A stretch of 29,560 bases of DNA from an uncultured Eubacteriales bacterium (GTDB lineage: Bacteria > Bacillota > Clostridia > Oscillospirales > CAG-382): positions 1 to 29,560 of the forward strand of contig URCT01000019.1 of the NCBI GenBank assembly GCA_900546385.1, written 5' to 3'. The position numbers were made by a program, and so were the translations under genes. Below the pieces are notes generated by a model. It ran no database searches. It saw nothing but the letters and a program-made list of their open reading frames with translations, and was not told where the DNA came from. Each line of letters begins with the position of its first letter. Position 1 is the stretch's first letter. Shown here in pieces: positions 7,711-15,167 of this stretch.

Positions 7711-9711
7711 ATGTATAAGGTCTATATTCCCGTGATGAATCATAAGCTGTCGGAAAAAAGCAAGAAAGCGTTGGTGTCGGAAATCAAGCGTTCCGAAGCG
7801 ACGGCGGTGTTTTTGACGTTTTCGCGTGTTTTGCGCAGCGAAGAGGTGCTGCAAACGGAACTTGCCATCTTCTGCGAAAACAAAGCGTATTTAGAAGAAA
7901 ACGGCATAACGGTTTATGCATGGCTTGCGCCGAGCATCGGCTATGGCGGAACGAGTGCGCCGTATGTCACCGACAACGACGCACCCGAGGTCTACACGCG
8001 CATTCGCTTTACCGACGGCGGCGAGGTGTTTGCCTACTGCCCGACCGATGAAAATTTCCGCGCGGATTTTATCCATACCTTAAAGGCACTTTGTTCGACC
8101 GGCGTCAAGCAGATCCTGTTTGAGGACGATTTCACGCTTTCGGGCGGCAAACGCGTCGGTGCTTTGGGCTGCTGCTGCAAAAATCATCGGCGGCTGCTAA
8201 ATGAGCGCTTGGGCGAGGAATTCACCGATGCCACGATTGCGGAACACGTCGTGACCGGTAAACCAAACCGCTTTCGCAATGTGTGGCTCGACGTGATGGG
8301 CGAAACCCTAAACAGCTTTTGCGCCGAAATCGAACGGGAGATACACAAAGACTATCCGGCAGTTCGCTTAGGACTTTCGGCCAACAGCTCATCGTTTTTC
8401 TGCGAGGGCATTTCCGCGGCCGACCTTGCCAAAACGATTGCCGGCAAGAACCGCCCGTTTATGCGGCTTACCGGTGCGCCGTATTGGCAGAATGCCATGA
8501 GCTTAAACGCCAACGTAGAGGCAATCCGGCTGCAAAATACGTTCTGCGGCGGCGAGATCGACTGCATGACCGAGGGCGACACCTATCCGCGGCCGCGTGT
8601 GTTTGTTTCGGCTTCGAAATTGGAGGCCTATGACATGGCCTTGCGCGCCTCCGGCGAGACCGATTCGATTTTGAAATATATGATCGATTATACCTCGGAT
8701 GCCGATTATGAGACCGGCTATATCGACCGCCATGTCCGCAACAAGGCACTGTATGCCGAAATCGAACGCCGCTTTTCGGACAAGAGCAAAAAGGCGTGCG
8801 GCATCAACGTGTTTGAAGCATTAAATCTGTTCCGTGACGCAGAAATCGACGACCTCGGCGATTTTTGTCACCGCGGCGAGCGCGGCTATCTGCCGACCAT
8901 GAGCGAGTGGTTCTTATCCGATAACTTTGTGCCGACCTGCTACGGGCGAACTGACACGGTGAACCTTGCTTTCGGCGAAAACGTGACGCGCCTAAGCGAT
9001 GCGCAGATGAAAAACGGCGTGATTACCGATGCGCTCGGCGCAAGACTGCTCATGGAACAAGGCATTGATGTCGGCATCGAACATATGGAAAAAATGCTGC
9101 GCCGGCCGACTGTCATGCAGGGCAGTTATGAATACAGTGTGCGCACCGGGACGCTGGTTTCGGCGACCTTGGAGCATGAGGGCGTGTTTTACGACATGAC
9201 CTTGAAAAGCGGCGCCCAAATCGACTCGTGGTTTGTCGATCCGCCGGCCGGATTTGATCTTTCCGCACCCGATTTTTTGGAAAAGACCGAGAAGCTTATC
9301 GCGTGCTGTTACTACGAAAACGCCGACGGGCAGAAATTCCTTGTCTATTCGTTTGTGCCAAACAGCGTGTATGTCACGACCGGCTGGGGCAACGGCGTGT
9401 TCAAAAGCTATCTGCGGCAGGAGCAGTTGGCGCATTTTTACGAGAAAATGCACGGTGAGCCGCTGCCGGTCATGTGTTACAAAAATCCCGGCGTGTATCT
9501 TTTGGCCAAAAAGAGCGGCGACGGAAACGAGATGGATGTGCTGCTTGTCAATATGTCCGAGGACAGTGTGCTTGAGCCGAAAATCCGTTTGGATAAGGCT
9601 TACCGCGCGGTCGATATCTACGAAAATAGCGGTGTGTTAAGGGACGATACGCTTTACTTGGAGGAGGATATTCCGCCGTATGCCGCACGGATCTTCACGG
9701 TAAAAGCGTAA
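7711..9711 (+). CDS. GH42-like TIM-barrel glycoside hydrolase-related protein
   Basis: A 666-residue cytoplasmic protein without a signal peptide. The ATG at 7711 is preceded by GAGGAA with good spacing, which the in-frame ATG at 7669 lacks. The N-terminal about 370 residues look like a TIM barrel: alternating strands and helices, an ILFEDDF strand end with E138/D139, and MTEGDTYPRPR with E288 near another strand end, two plausible catalytic acids. The region about 385-480 (MSEWFLSDNFVP, GARLLMEQGIDVGI) resembles the Rossmann-like trimerisation domain of GH42 beta-galactosidases, and the tail looks like a small beta domain. Similarity to GH42 is architectural only, so substrate and activity are uncertain. 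It is transcribed separately from the sugar operon that follows, and probably supplies monosaccharide from imported oligosaccharide. Confidence 0.6.
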   Translation: MYKVYIPVMNHKLSEKSKKALVSEIKRSEATAVFLTFSRVLRSEEVLQTELAIFCENKAYLEENGITVYAWLAPSIGYGGTSAPYVTDNDAPEVYTRIRFTDGGEVFAYCPTDENFRADFIHTLKALCSTGVKQILFEDDFTLSGGKRVGALGCCCKNHRRLLNERLGEEFTDATIAEHVVTGKPNRFRNVWLDVMGETLNSFCAEIEREIHKDYPAVRLGLSANSSSFFCEGISAADLAKTIAGKNRPFMRLTGAPYWQNAMSLNANVEAIRLQNTFCGGEIDCMTEGDTYPRPRVFVSASKLEAYDMALRASGETDSILKYMIDYTSDADYETGYIDRHVRNKALYAEIERRFSDKSKKACGINVFEALNLFRDAEIDDLGDFCHRGERGYLPTMSEWFLSDNFVPTCYGRTDTVNLAFGENVTRLSDAQMKNGVITDALGARLLMEQGIDVGIEHMEKMLRRPTVMQGSYEYSVRTGTLVSATLEHEGVFYDMTLKSGAQIDSWFVDPPAGFDLSAPDFLEKTEKLIACCYYENADGQKFLVYSFVPNSVYVTTGWGNGVFKSYLRQEQLAHFYEKMHGEPLPVMCYKNPGVYLLAKKSGDGNEMDVLLVNMSEDSVLEPKIRLDKAYRAVDIYENSGVLRDDTLYLEEDIPPYAARIFTVKA

Positions 9712-9748
9712 GAAACCACTTGAAATTAAACGAATCCGACGATATGTC

Positions 9749-9783
9749 AAAAAAGCTGTCTGCTTGCCGCAGGCAGCTTTTTT
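9749..9783. terminator. Bidirectional terminator after the GH42-like gene
   Basis: A 15-bp stem (AAAAAAGCTGTCTGC with GCAGGCAGCTTTTTT, one G-U pair) and a TTGCC loop. A-runs and T-runs on both sides would allow termination on either strand. Confidence 0.9.
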
Positions 9784-9847
9784 GCGTGACTGCGCACAGC
9801 CGCTTGATTGCACTTATACCGCAAAAGGCTCCGGAAAAAAGCAATCC

Positions 9848-9882
9848 TGTTATAACACAGCAAAGAATTTTTATGGTATTCT
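9848..9882 (+). promoter_or_regulatory. Possible promoter and operator of the sugar operon
   Basis: A perfect 10-bp palindrome TGTTATAACA (9848-9857) overlaps a weak -35 (9854-9859). Seventeen bases later comes TATTCT (9877-9882) with an extended -10 TG (9874-9875). The start codon at 9994 would then sit behind a leader of about 105 bases. The remaining intergenic sequence from 9784 to 9993 shows no other clear signal. Confidence 0.35.
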
Positions 9883-9993
9883 GTATGCAGAAAACAAATG
9901 GTAATTCCAAAACGCGGCTCGTAAGAAAAACACATTTCTTCACAAATTGTGCCGCAGCGGATGTATCCATACACAAACAAAGGAGTGTTATTT

Positions 9994-10839
9994 ATGCGTT
10001 TTAAGAAGGGAATTTTTATCAATTGTCCGAATGCCTATGAATCGCCGAAGACGCTGATTGCCGCGATGGAACGCGCAAAAAATCTCGGTGCGGACGGCGT
10101 TCAGCTGTCCGATATGACCACGTTGGACAAAGCCTATGCCGGTTTCCGAAAGGAAATCCGCACGGCGGCGGATTCGATGGGGCTTGAAATTTGCGCCGTC
10201 TGCGGCGATATCGGCGTGAAATTTCACGATATCGAACGCCGCGAAGGGCTGTACGAGACCATGAAGCATATGTATGACATTGCGCTTTCGCTCGGAACGA
10301 AAATCGTGACGACGCACATCGGCGTTGTTCCGGCAGAGCGCACGCATCCGCGTTATGGAGTTATGCTCGAAACGTTCGGTACGATTGCTGAAATCGCCGC
10401 ACCGCTTGGTGCGTATTTAGCAAACGAGACCGGTCCGGAGGAAGCACCGGTGCTCAAAGCGTTTTTGGATGACGTGGCTTCTCCGGCGGCGGCTGTTAAC
10501 TTCGACCCGGCCAATATTGTGATGTCCACCGGCGAAAAAGCCGAGGAAGCGGCAAAAATCTTAGGCAGCTATATCGTACATACGCATGCCAAAGACGGCG
10601 TTTTGCTAAAGAAGGCGAACCTCGAGGTCATGTACGGCGTTTGCCGCGATCCTTCTTTCCGCGAATCCGATTATTGCAAAGAGGTTCTCATCGGCGAGGG
10701 CGATGTCCACTGGACGGCGTATTTGAATACATTGGAAGCCATGGGCTACAACGGTTATCTGACCATCGAGCGCGAAGGCAGTGCGACGCAAGAAGAGGAT
10801 TTTGCCGTCGAAATGCGCACGCTTGAACAGTTGATCTGA
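9994..10839 (+). CDS. Sugar phosphate isomerase/epimerase-family TIM barrel
   Basis: A 281-residue protein of the xylose-isomerase-like TIM-barrel family. Candidate metal ligands lie at the strand ends: E145 (ANETGPEE), D171 (NFDPANI), H198 (VHTHAKD) and E259 (LTIEREG). The GEGDVHW motif (234-240) is the conserved turn of sugar 3-epimerases and related isomerases. The frame extends upstream to 9949, but AAAGGAG at 9979-9985 lies 8 bases before the ATG at 9994, which gives a normal N-terminal strand (KKGIFIN). It is the first gene of a five-gene operon with a dehydrogenase, kinase, aldolase and sialidase-fold protein, so it most likely isomerises or epimerises a sugar or its oxidised form. The exact substrate cannot be read from the sequence. 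Confidence 0.85.
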   Translation: MRFKKGIFINCPNAYESPKTLIAAMERAKNLGADGVQLSDMTTLDKAYAGFRKEIRTAADSMGLEICAVCGDIGVKFHDIERREGLYETMKHMYDIALSLGTKIVTTHIGVVPAERTHPRYGVMLETFGTIAEIAAPLGAYLANETGPEEAPVLKAFLDDVASPAAAVNFDPANIVMSTGEKAEEAAKILGSYIVHTHAKDGVLLKKANLEVMYGVCRDPSFRESDYCKEVLIGEGDVHWTAYLNTLEAMGYNGYLTIEREGSATQEEDFAVEMRTLEQLI

Positions 10840-10929
10840 ACTTAACGGCATATACACCTGACTGCGCGGCAGATAGTCTCTTCTGCCTGCCTGTAAAAAA
10901 CAAATTCTATTCAGAGAGGAAAAAGAACC

Positions 10930-11985
10930 ATGGAAAAACTGAAAATTGCCATTATCGGCGTCGGCGGCATATCCGGCGCACACATTGACGCGTATCAGCG
11001 CAATCCCCATGTGGAGCTGTATGCTTTTTGCGATATCAACAAGGAACGTCTTGAACAAAAGGGTGCCATGTACGGCATTACCCGTCTGTACACCGATGAA
11101 GACGAAATGCTTGCCGCATTGCCGGAAATCGACGCCGTGAGCGTTTGCGTGTGGAACTGCAATCACGCATCCTGCGCCATCAAGGCACTGGATGCCGGAA
11201 AACACGTGCTCTGCGAAAAGCCGATTGCCAAAACGGTGGAGGAGGCCGAGCAGATGCTTGCCGCCGCCAAACGCAACAACCGCCTTCTCATGGTCGGCTT
11301 TTGCTGCCGCTTCGGCAAGGACGCGGAAATCATCCGCAACTACCAAGAAAAGGACTTTTTCGGCGATATTTATTATGCCAAAGCCTCGCAGTTGCGCCGC
11401 AACGGCAATCCGGGCGGCTGGTTCTGCAATAAGTCCATGTCCGGCGGCGGCCCGCTCATCGACCTCGGCGTCCATATTCTCGACATCACGCGGTACTTAA
11501 TGGGCAATCCCAAACCGGTTTCGGTTTTCGGTGCGACCTTTAACAAAATCGGCAACCGCAAAGGCGTGCGCAAATCCGAGGACGCGTATATCTGCTCCGA
11601 TACGGACGAAATCTGCGATGTAGAGGATTTGGCAACAGCGATGGTTCGCTATGAAAACGGCGCGGTTTTGGTGTTAGACACCTCCTATGCGCTCAATATG
11701 AAGGAAGATTTCTATTCCATCCAGCTTTTCGGAAGCAAAGGCGGCGTTCGTGCCTGCCCGGATTTTGAAATGTATACCGACGATAACGGCTACATGGTGA
11801 ACATGACGCCGGCCGGAATCCGCATCGATGAATCGGGACTGTTTGTCCGCGAAATCGCACATTTCGTCGATTGCATTCAAAACGGCACGCCGTGCATTTC
11901 GCCTGCCGAGGACGGCTTGGATATCTTACGGATTTTAACGGCTGTTTACCGCTCGGCGGAAACCGGTCATGAGGTGCTTTTATAA
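10930..11985 (+). CDS. Gfo/Idh/MocA-family NAD(P)-dependent oxidoreductase
   Basis: A 351-residue dehydrogenase. The N-terminal Rossmann domain has GVGGISGAH at 10-18 and an acidic residue after the second strand (FCDIN, D35), which favours NAD. The family signature EKPIAK carries the catalytic lysine K97. The C-terminal domain has GGGPLIDLGVHILD (172-185) with His182 as the likely second catalytic residue. Family members oxidise or reduce hydroxyls of sugars, inositols and related polyols. GAGAGGA before the ATG is the ribosome site. The 90-base gap from the isomerase gene holds a 6-bp hairpin (GGCAGA/TCTGCC, 10868-10887) without a T-run, so it is not a terminator. Its stop codon directly abuts the start of the kinase gene. 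Confidence 0.92.
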   Translation: MEKLKIAIIGVGGISGAHIDAYQRNPHVELYAFCDINKERLEQKGAMYGITRLYTDEDEMLAALPEIDAVSVCVWNCNHASCAIKALDAGKHVLCEKPIAKTVEEAEQMLAAAKRNNRLLMVGFCCRFGKDAEIIRNYQEKDFFGDIYYAKASQLRRNGNPGGWFCNKSMSGGGPLIDLGVHILDITRYLMGNPKPVSVFGATFNKIGNRKGVRKSEDAYICSDTDEICDVEDLATAMVRYENGAVLVLDTSYALNMKEDFYSIQLFGSKGGVRACPDFEMYTDDNGYMVNMTPAGIRIDESGLFVREIAHFVDCIQNGTPCISPAEDGLDILRILTAVYRSAETGHEVLL

Positions 11986-12876
11986 GTGAACGAGCAAACG
12001 TGCAAACGGCGCATCGGCGTGGATATCGGCGGCACCAACATCAAAGGCGTTCTGTTGGAAGACCGCAAAATACTCGGAAGAGTGAGCTGTCCGACACCGT
12101 CAGGTATACCCGGTAGGACGGCGAAAGCGGTCTGTGAGTTGGCAGAGCGTCTTTCGGGAACGGATACAAGGCTGCCTATCGGCATTGCCTGCGCCGGAGA
12201 AATTGACGAAAACGGCGTGATCACCGCGGAAAATCTCGGCTGGGACAAGGTGGATTTCGTGTCCGAACTGCGAAAAGCCGGTCTTTCGGATTTTGCCTTG
12301 TATCAGGACGCCTATGCGGCCTCCGAGGCCGAATATCGTGCCGGAGCGTTGCGGGATATGCCGAATGCGGTGTATCTCTGCATCGGCACAGGCATCGGCG
12401 GCAATGTGTTTATGGGCGGCCGGTCGCTGCGGAAGCTTTCGAAAAACTCTTGCGAACTGGGACATATGAGCATTCATGCCGACGGTCGCCGCTGCAGCTG
12501 CGGCAACAAGGGCTGCTTTGAAGAATACGCTTCTGCCGGCGCACTTTCGCGCATGAGCGGCAGCCGGTATTCTGCCGCCGAGATCGTCCGGATGGCGCAA
12601 GAGGGCGACGCGGCAATGCTTTCGCTTTGGGAGAGCTATTTAGGTGAGCTTGCAGTCGGCGTTATGAACTGCCTAATTCTTTACGCACCGTCGGCTGTTT
12701 GTATCGGTGGCGGCATGAGCCTTTCGGGTGAGTTCTTATTAGCGGGATTACGCCGAAAGTTAGAGCAGTTTCCGTATTTCAACAACTGCTTTTCGGCGGT
12801 GCGGCTGCTCACGGCCGCCTTCGCCGGAGAGGCAGGGGCTGTCGGCGCGGCACTGTTAACCGAAGATGAAGGCTGA
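11986..12876 (+). CDS. ROK-family sugar kinase
   Basis: A 296-residue kinase of the ROK family. It has the phosphate-binding DIGGT motif (13-17), the predicted catalytic base D108 in YQDAYAAS (where glucokinases usually have NDAN), GTGIGGN (134-140), and the zinc site: H160 in ELGH plus C170, C172 and C177 in the CSCGNKGC pattern, followed by E180. No DNA-binding domain is present, so it is an enzyme, not a ROK repressor. The GTG start follows the upstream TAA with no gap; GAGGTG at 11971-11976 is the likely ribosome site. It probably phosphorylates the sugar or sugar acid made by the two preceding enzymes before aldol cleavage. The altered base motif hints at a substrate other than glucose. 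Confidence 0.92.
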   Translation: MNEQTCKRRIGVDIGGTNIKGVLLEDRKILGRVSCPTPSGIPGRTAKAVCELAERLSGTDTRLPIGIACAGEIDENGVITAENLGWDKVDFVSELRKAGLSDFALYQDAYAASEAEYRAGALRDMPNAVYLCIGTGIGGNVFMGGRSLRKLSKNSCELGHMSIHADGRRCSCGNKGCFEEYASAGALSRMSGSRYSAAEIVRMAQEGDAAMLSLWESYLGELAVGVMNCLILYAPSAVCIGGGMSLSGEFLLAGLRRKLEQFPYFNNCFSAVRLLTAAFAGEAGAVGAALLTEDEG

Positions 12877-12896
12877 TAAAAAAACGAGGAGAAGCT

Positions 12897-13670
12897 ATGT
12901 TAAAACAAAAAATTGAAAACGGTGAAAAAACCATCGGTATGTATGTGCAGCTGGCGGACAGCAGCATTTCGAAAATCGTCGGTCTTGCCGGATATGACTT
13001 TATTTGGGTGGACAACGAGCACAGCTATATGTCGAGCGAAACGCTGTTAAATCATATTTTTGCCCTGCGCTCGGTTGGTGCGGAAATCGTGGTGCGTGTA
13101 CCGCAGAACGACTTAACACATTTGAAGCACGTTTTGGAAATGGGCGTGGACGGCATCATTCTTCCGATGGTAAGAAGTGCCGAAGAGGCAAACGAGATGA
13201 TCGCCGCCACTCTTTATCCGCCGCTCGGCACGCGCGGCTTCGGCCCGATGAACGCCATCGACTACGGCTTTATGCCCGCGGCGGCCTATGCCGAAAAGAG
13301 CAATCGGGACTTGTGCCGCTTTATCCAAATCGAACATAAGGATGCGGTGGATCACTTAGCGGAAATCATCCGCAATCCCTATATTGACGGCTATATCATC
13401 GGCCCGAACGACTTGTCCGGCTCGTATGGGATGCTCGGCGATGTCTTTTCGAAACCGATGACAGACATCATACGCGGCGTGGTGGATTATCTCCATCAAA
13501 ACGGCAAATATGTCGGTATTGCCGCCGGCGGCTGTACGGAGGATGTGCTTGCACATTGGAGCAGCTTTGACGTGGATCTGCTAACGGGCGGCGCGGATTT
13601 TGATTTTCTGCGCGAGATGGCAATTAAAAACCGTGCCTTGTTGGAAAAAATCCATAAAACGAAGCGTTAA
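12897..13670 (+). CDS. HpcH/HpaI-family pyruvate-dependent aldolase
   Basis: A 257-residue class II aldolase. The residues known from HpcH-type enzymes are present: H42 in WVDNEHSYMS, R67 in VVRVPQ, the metal ligands E146 (IQIEHKDA) and D172 (GPNDLSG), and LYPPLGTRGFGP (107-118). Family members cleave 2-keto-3-deoxy sugar acids or hydroxy-keto-diacids into pyruvate and an aldehyde. Placed after an isomerase, a dehydrogenase and a kinase, it is the probable carbon-cleaving step, feeding pyruvate into central metabolism. GAGGAG ahead of the ATG gives good spacing, and the gap from the kinase gene is 20 bases. Whether its substrate is phosphorylated is not clear, since most family members act on unphosphorylated acids. 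Confidence 0.9.
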   Translation: MLKQKIENGEKTIGMYVQLADSSISKIVGLAGYDFIWVDNEHSYMSSETLLNHIFALRSVGAEIVVRVPQNDLTHLKHVLEMGVDGIILPMVRSAEEANEMIAATLYPPLGTRGFGPMNAIDYGFMPAAAYAEKSNRDLCRFIQIEHKDAVDHLAEIIRNPYIDGYIIGPNDLSGSYGMLGDVFSKPMTDIIRGVVDYLHQNGKYVGIAAGGCTEDVLAHWSSFDVDLLTGGADFDFLREMAIKNRALLEKIHKTKR

Positions 13671-13704
13671 ACAACCAAAAACGAATCCGAAAGGGGATAT
13701 AAGC

Positions 13705-14769
13705 ATGGCTTGGAAAGAAATCAAGCACGACTCTTATACCGTGGAACTGGAAGAACCGACCTTATACGTCGATAACAAAGCAAGACACCGCAGCGGCCAT
13801 ATGGGACACGCTTTAGCGGAATTTGCACCCGGCTGTATCATCGATTTCAACTCGAATTGCTCGGCTGAACATTGGACCGGACATTCACCGTACGGTTGGA
13901 TGGAATACCGTATTTCAACCGATGCAGGCAAGACGTTTTGGCCGGCGATTGACCTGCCGTATTCCAAAAAAGCGTTTTTAGATGGTCTTTTTTCGGTTTC
14001 CGTGGAAAAAGCGGTGGTGTGTGCCGATGGCTCCATTGTTGCTTTTGGTGTTCGGAATATAGGGACAATGATGGGCGGCTTGGCTGAGCCGTGGAGCACG
14101 CCAACGGCGGTACGCAGTGAAGATCAGGGCAAAACCTGGTCGGAACCGTTCGAATATGCTCCGTATGAGGGGAGAACCTATGACGCGTTTGTCTATAACG
14201 GCACGATCTATACGCTTCACTTTTGCAATCCGGACTTTTTAGGCAAGAAGCCGGAGCATATGTACCGCGTTTATAAAAGCGACGACTGCGGAAAGACGTT
14301 CTCGGAGCTCAGCGTCATTCCGTTTGATACGGAAAGACGCGGCTATGGCGCACTTTTGGCGGATGACGACGGCTCTTTCCACGCCTTTGCCTACAACGAA
14401 GCGAACGAATGCGAGATGGATCATGCCGTCAGCCGTGATTTCGGAGAGACCTGGACGGTGCTGGAGCCCTGCCATTTGGCAAAGGGCATCCGGAATCCGC
14501 AGATCGCAAAGCTGGACGGCGTGTATCTGCTTCACGGTCGTTCGGGCGGCGAAAAAGGCTTTGTGCTGTACAGCGGCGAAAGCTTGGACGCATGGGATGA
14601 AGGCTTGATGGTGGTTGAAAACCTTCGTGCGCCGGCCTATTATTCCAATAATTTGAATCTGCGCGACGAAAAGGGCAATTTCTTGCTTGTGCAGTATTCC
14701 GATTCGTATGATGAGCAGGAGAAAGCACGCGTCAATGTCATGCATATGAATGTGAGAATCAAACGATAA
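13705..14769 (+). CDS. Sialidase-fold protein with four Asp boxes, cytoplasmic
   Basis: A 354-residue beta-propeller of the BNR/sialidase superfamily. Four Asp boxes of the S-x-D-x-G-x-T-W/F type lie at 71-78 (STDAGKTF), 138-145 (SEDQGKTW), 192-199 (SDDCGKTF) and 243-250 (SRDFGETW). I cannot clearly place the arginine triad of true sialidases, so another exo-glycosidase or lyase role is possible. The ATG at 13705 follows AAGGGGA; the upstream-open frame to 13600 would run into the aldolase gene. There is no signal peptide, unlike most secreted sialidases, so it should act on short glycans already inside the cell. It is the last gene of the operon and is followed by a terminator. Confidence 0.82.
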   Translation: MAWKEIKHDSYTVELEEPTLYVDNKARHRSGHMGHALAEFAPGCIIDFNSNCSAEHWTGHSPYGWMEYRISTDAGKTFWPAIDLPYSKKAFLDGLFSVSVEKAVVCADGSIVAFGVRNIGTMMGGLAEPWSTPTAVRSEDQGKTWSEPFEYAPYEGRTYDAFVYNGTIYTLHFCNPDFLGKKPEHMYRVYKSDDCGKTFSELSVIPFDTERRGYGALLADDDGSFHAFAYNEANECEMDHAVSRDFGETWTVLEPCHLAKGIRNPQIAKLDGVYLLHGRSGGEKGFVLYSGESLDAWDEGLMVVENLRAPAYYSNNLNLRDEKGNFLLVQYSDSYDEQEKARVNVMHMNVRIKR

Positions 14770-14793
14770 CAAAATCCGTTTTTGATAATGCGC

Positions 14794-14829
14794 AAAAGAA
14801 CCGTAAACGATGGCTTTACGGTTCTTTTT
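14794..14829. terminator. Terminator after the sugar operon
   Basis: A 14-bp perfect stem (AAAAGAACCGTAAA with TTTACGGTTCTTTT) with a 7-base loop and T-runs on both strands, so it can work in both directions. Confidence 0.92.
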
Positions 14830-14870
14830 GCATTTTTGCGGATTGTCTGATTTTATCAAAAATGCGGCGT

Positions 14871-14897
14871 GTGACATTTCATTCATTTGGTTATAAT
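14871..14897 (+). promoter_or_regulatory. Possible second, upstream promoter for the 923-residue protein
   Basis: GTGACA (14871-14876) and a perfect TATAAT (14892-14897) are 15 bases apart, shorter than ideal, so this is weaker than the promoter at 14945. Confidence 0.3.
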
Positions 14898-14944
14898 TTT
14901 CTGACAAAGTATCCGATTTTATATAAAAATAAGCCTTTTTTGAG

Positions 14945-14973
14945 TTGTCCCCCTAAATTTGGTATGATATAAT
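14945..14973 (+). promoter_or_regulatory. Strong sigma-A-type promoter for the 923-residue protein
   Basis: TTGTCC (14945-14950), a 17-base spacer, and a perfect TATAAT (14968-14973) with the extended -10 TG at 14965-14966. Transcription should start near 14980, giving an untranslated leader of about 188 bases that is full of hairpins. The 398-base stretch from 14770 to 15167 thus holds a terminator, one or two promoters and a structured leader, and no gene. Confidence 0.75.
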
Positions 14974-15014
14974 GATGATGAAGATAGCGCCTGTGCGGAA
15001 AAATGCGGCATTTT

Positions 15015-15118
15015 TGACAAGATCTGTGTCGGCGCTTGTCAGCTATGCGTTCACGTTTTGGTGGACACTCTCTCCTTTTTGCCGAAGTCCGAGCGTGCGA
15101 ATCGGACTTCGTGCGGAG
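15015..15118 (+). promoter_or_regulatory. Structured leader RNA, copy A
   Basis: Three hairpins in the untranslated leader. HP0: TGACAAG (15015-15021) with CTTGTCA (15035-15041). HP1: GTTCAC-GTTTTG-GTGGAC (15049-15066). HP2 (15072-15118): outer CTCC/GGAG around a perfect 10-bp stem CGAAGTCCGA/TCGGACTTCG. No T-run follows, so it is not an ordinary terminator. HP1 and the HP2 layout recur before the gene at 18145. The start codon lies 49 bases after HP2. Confidence 0.5.
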
Positions 15119-15167
15119 AAAGAAAACCGTTAGAGCTGAAATATATATAATAAAAGGAGTTGTTTGT

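Noticed and set aside
10868..10887. Hairpin between the isomerase and dehydrogenase genes as a terminator
   Set aside because: The stem is only 6 bp with an 8-base loop and no T-run; the gene order suggests that transcription continues.
10606..11475. 289-residue minus-strand open frame
   Set aside because: It runs opposite two strongly supported enzyme genes; its translation shows no recognisable domain and it comes from GC-rich codon bias.
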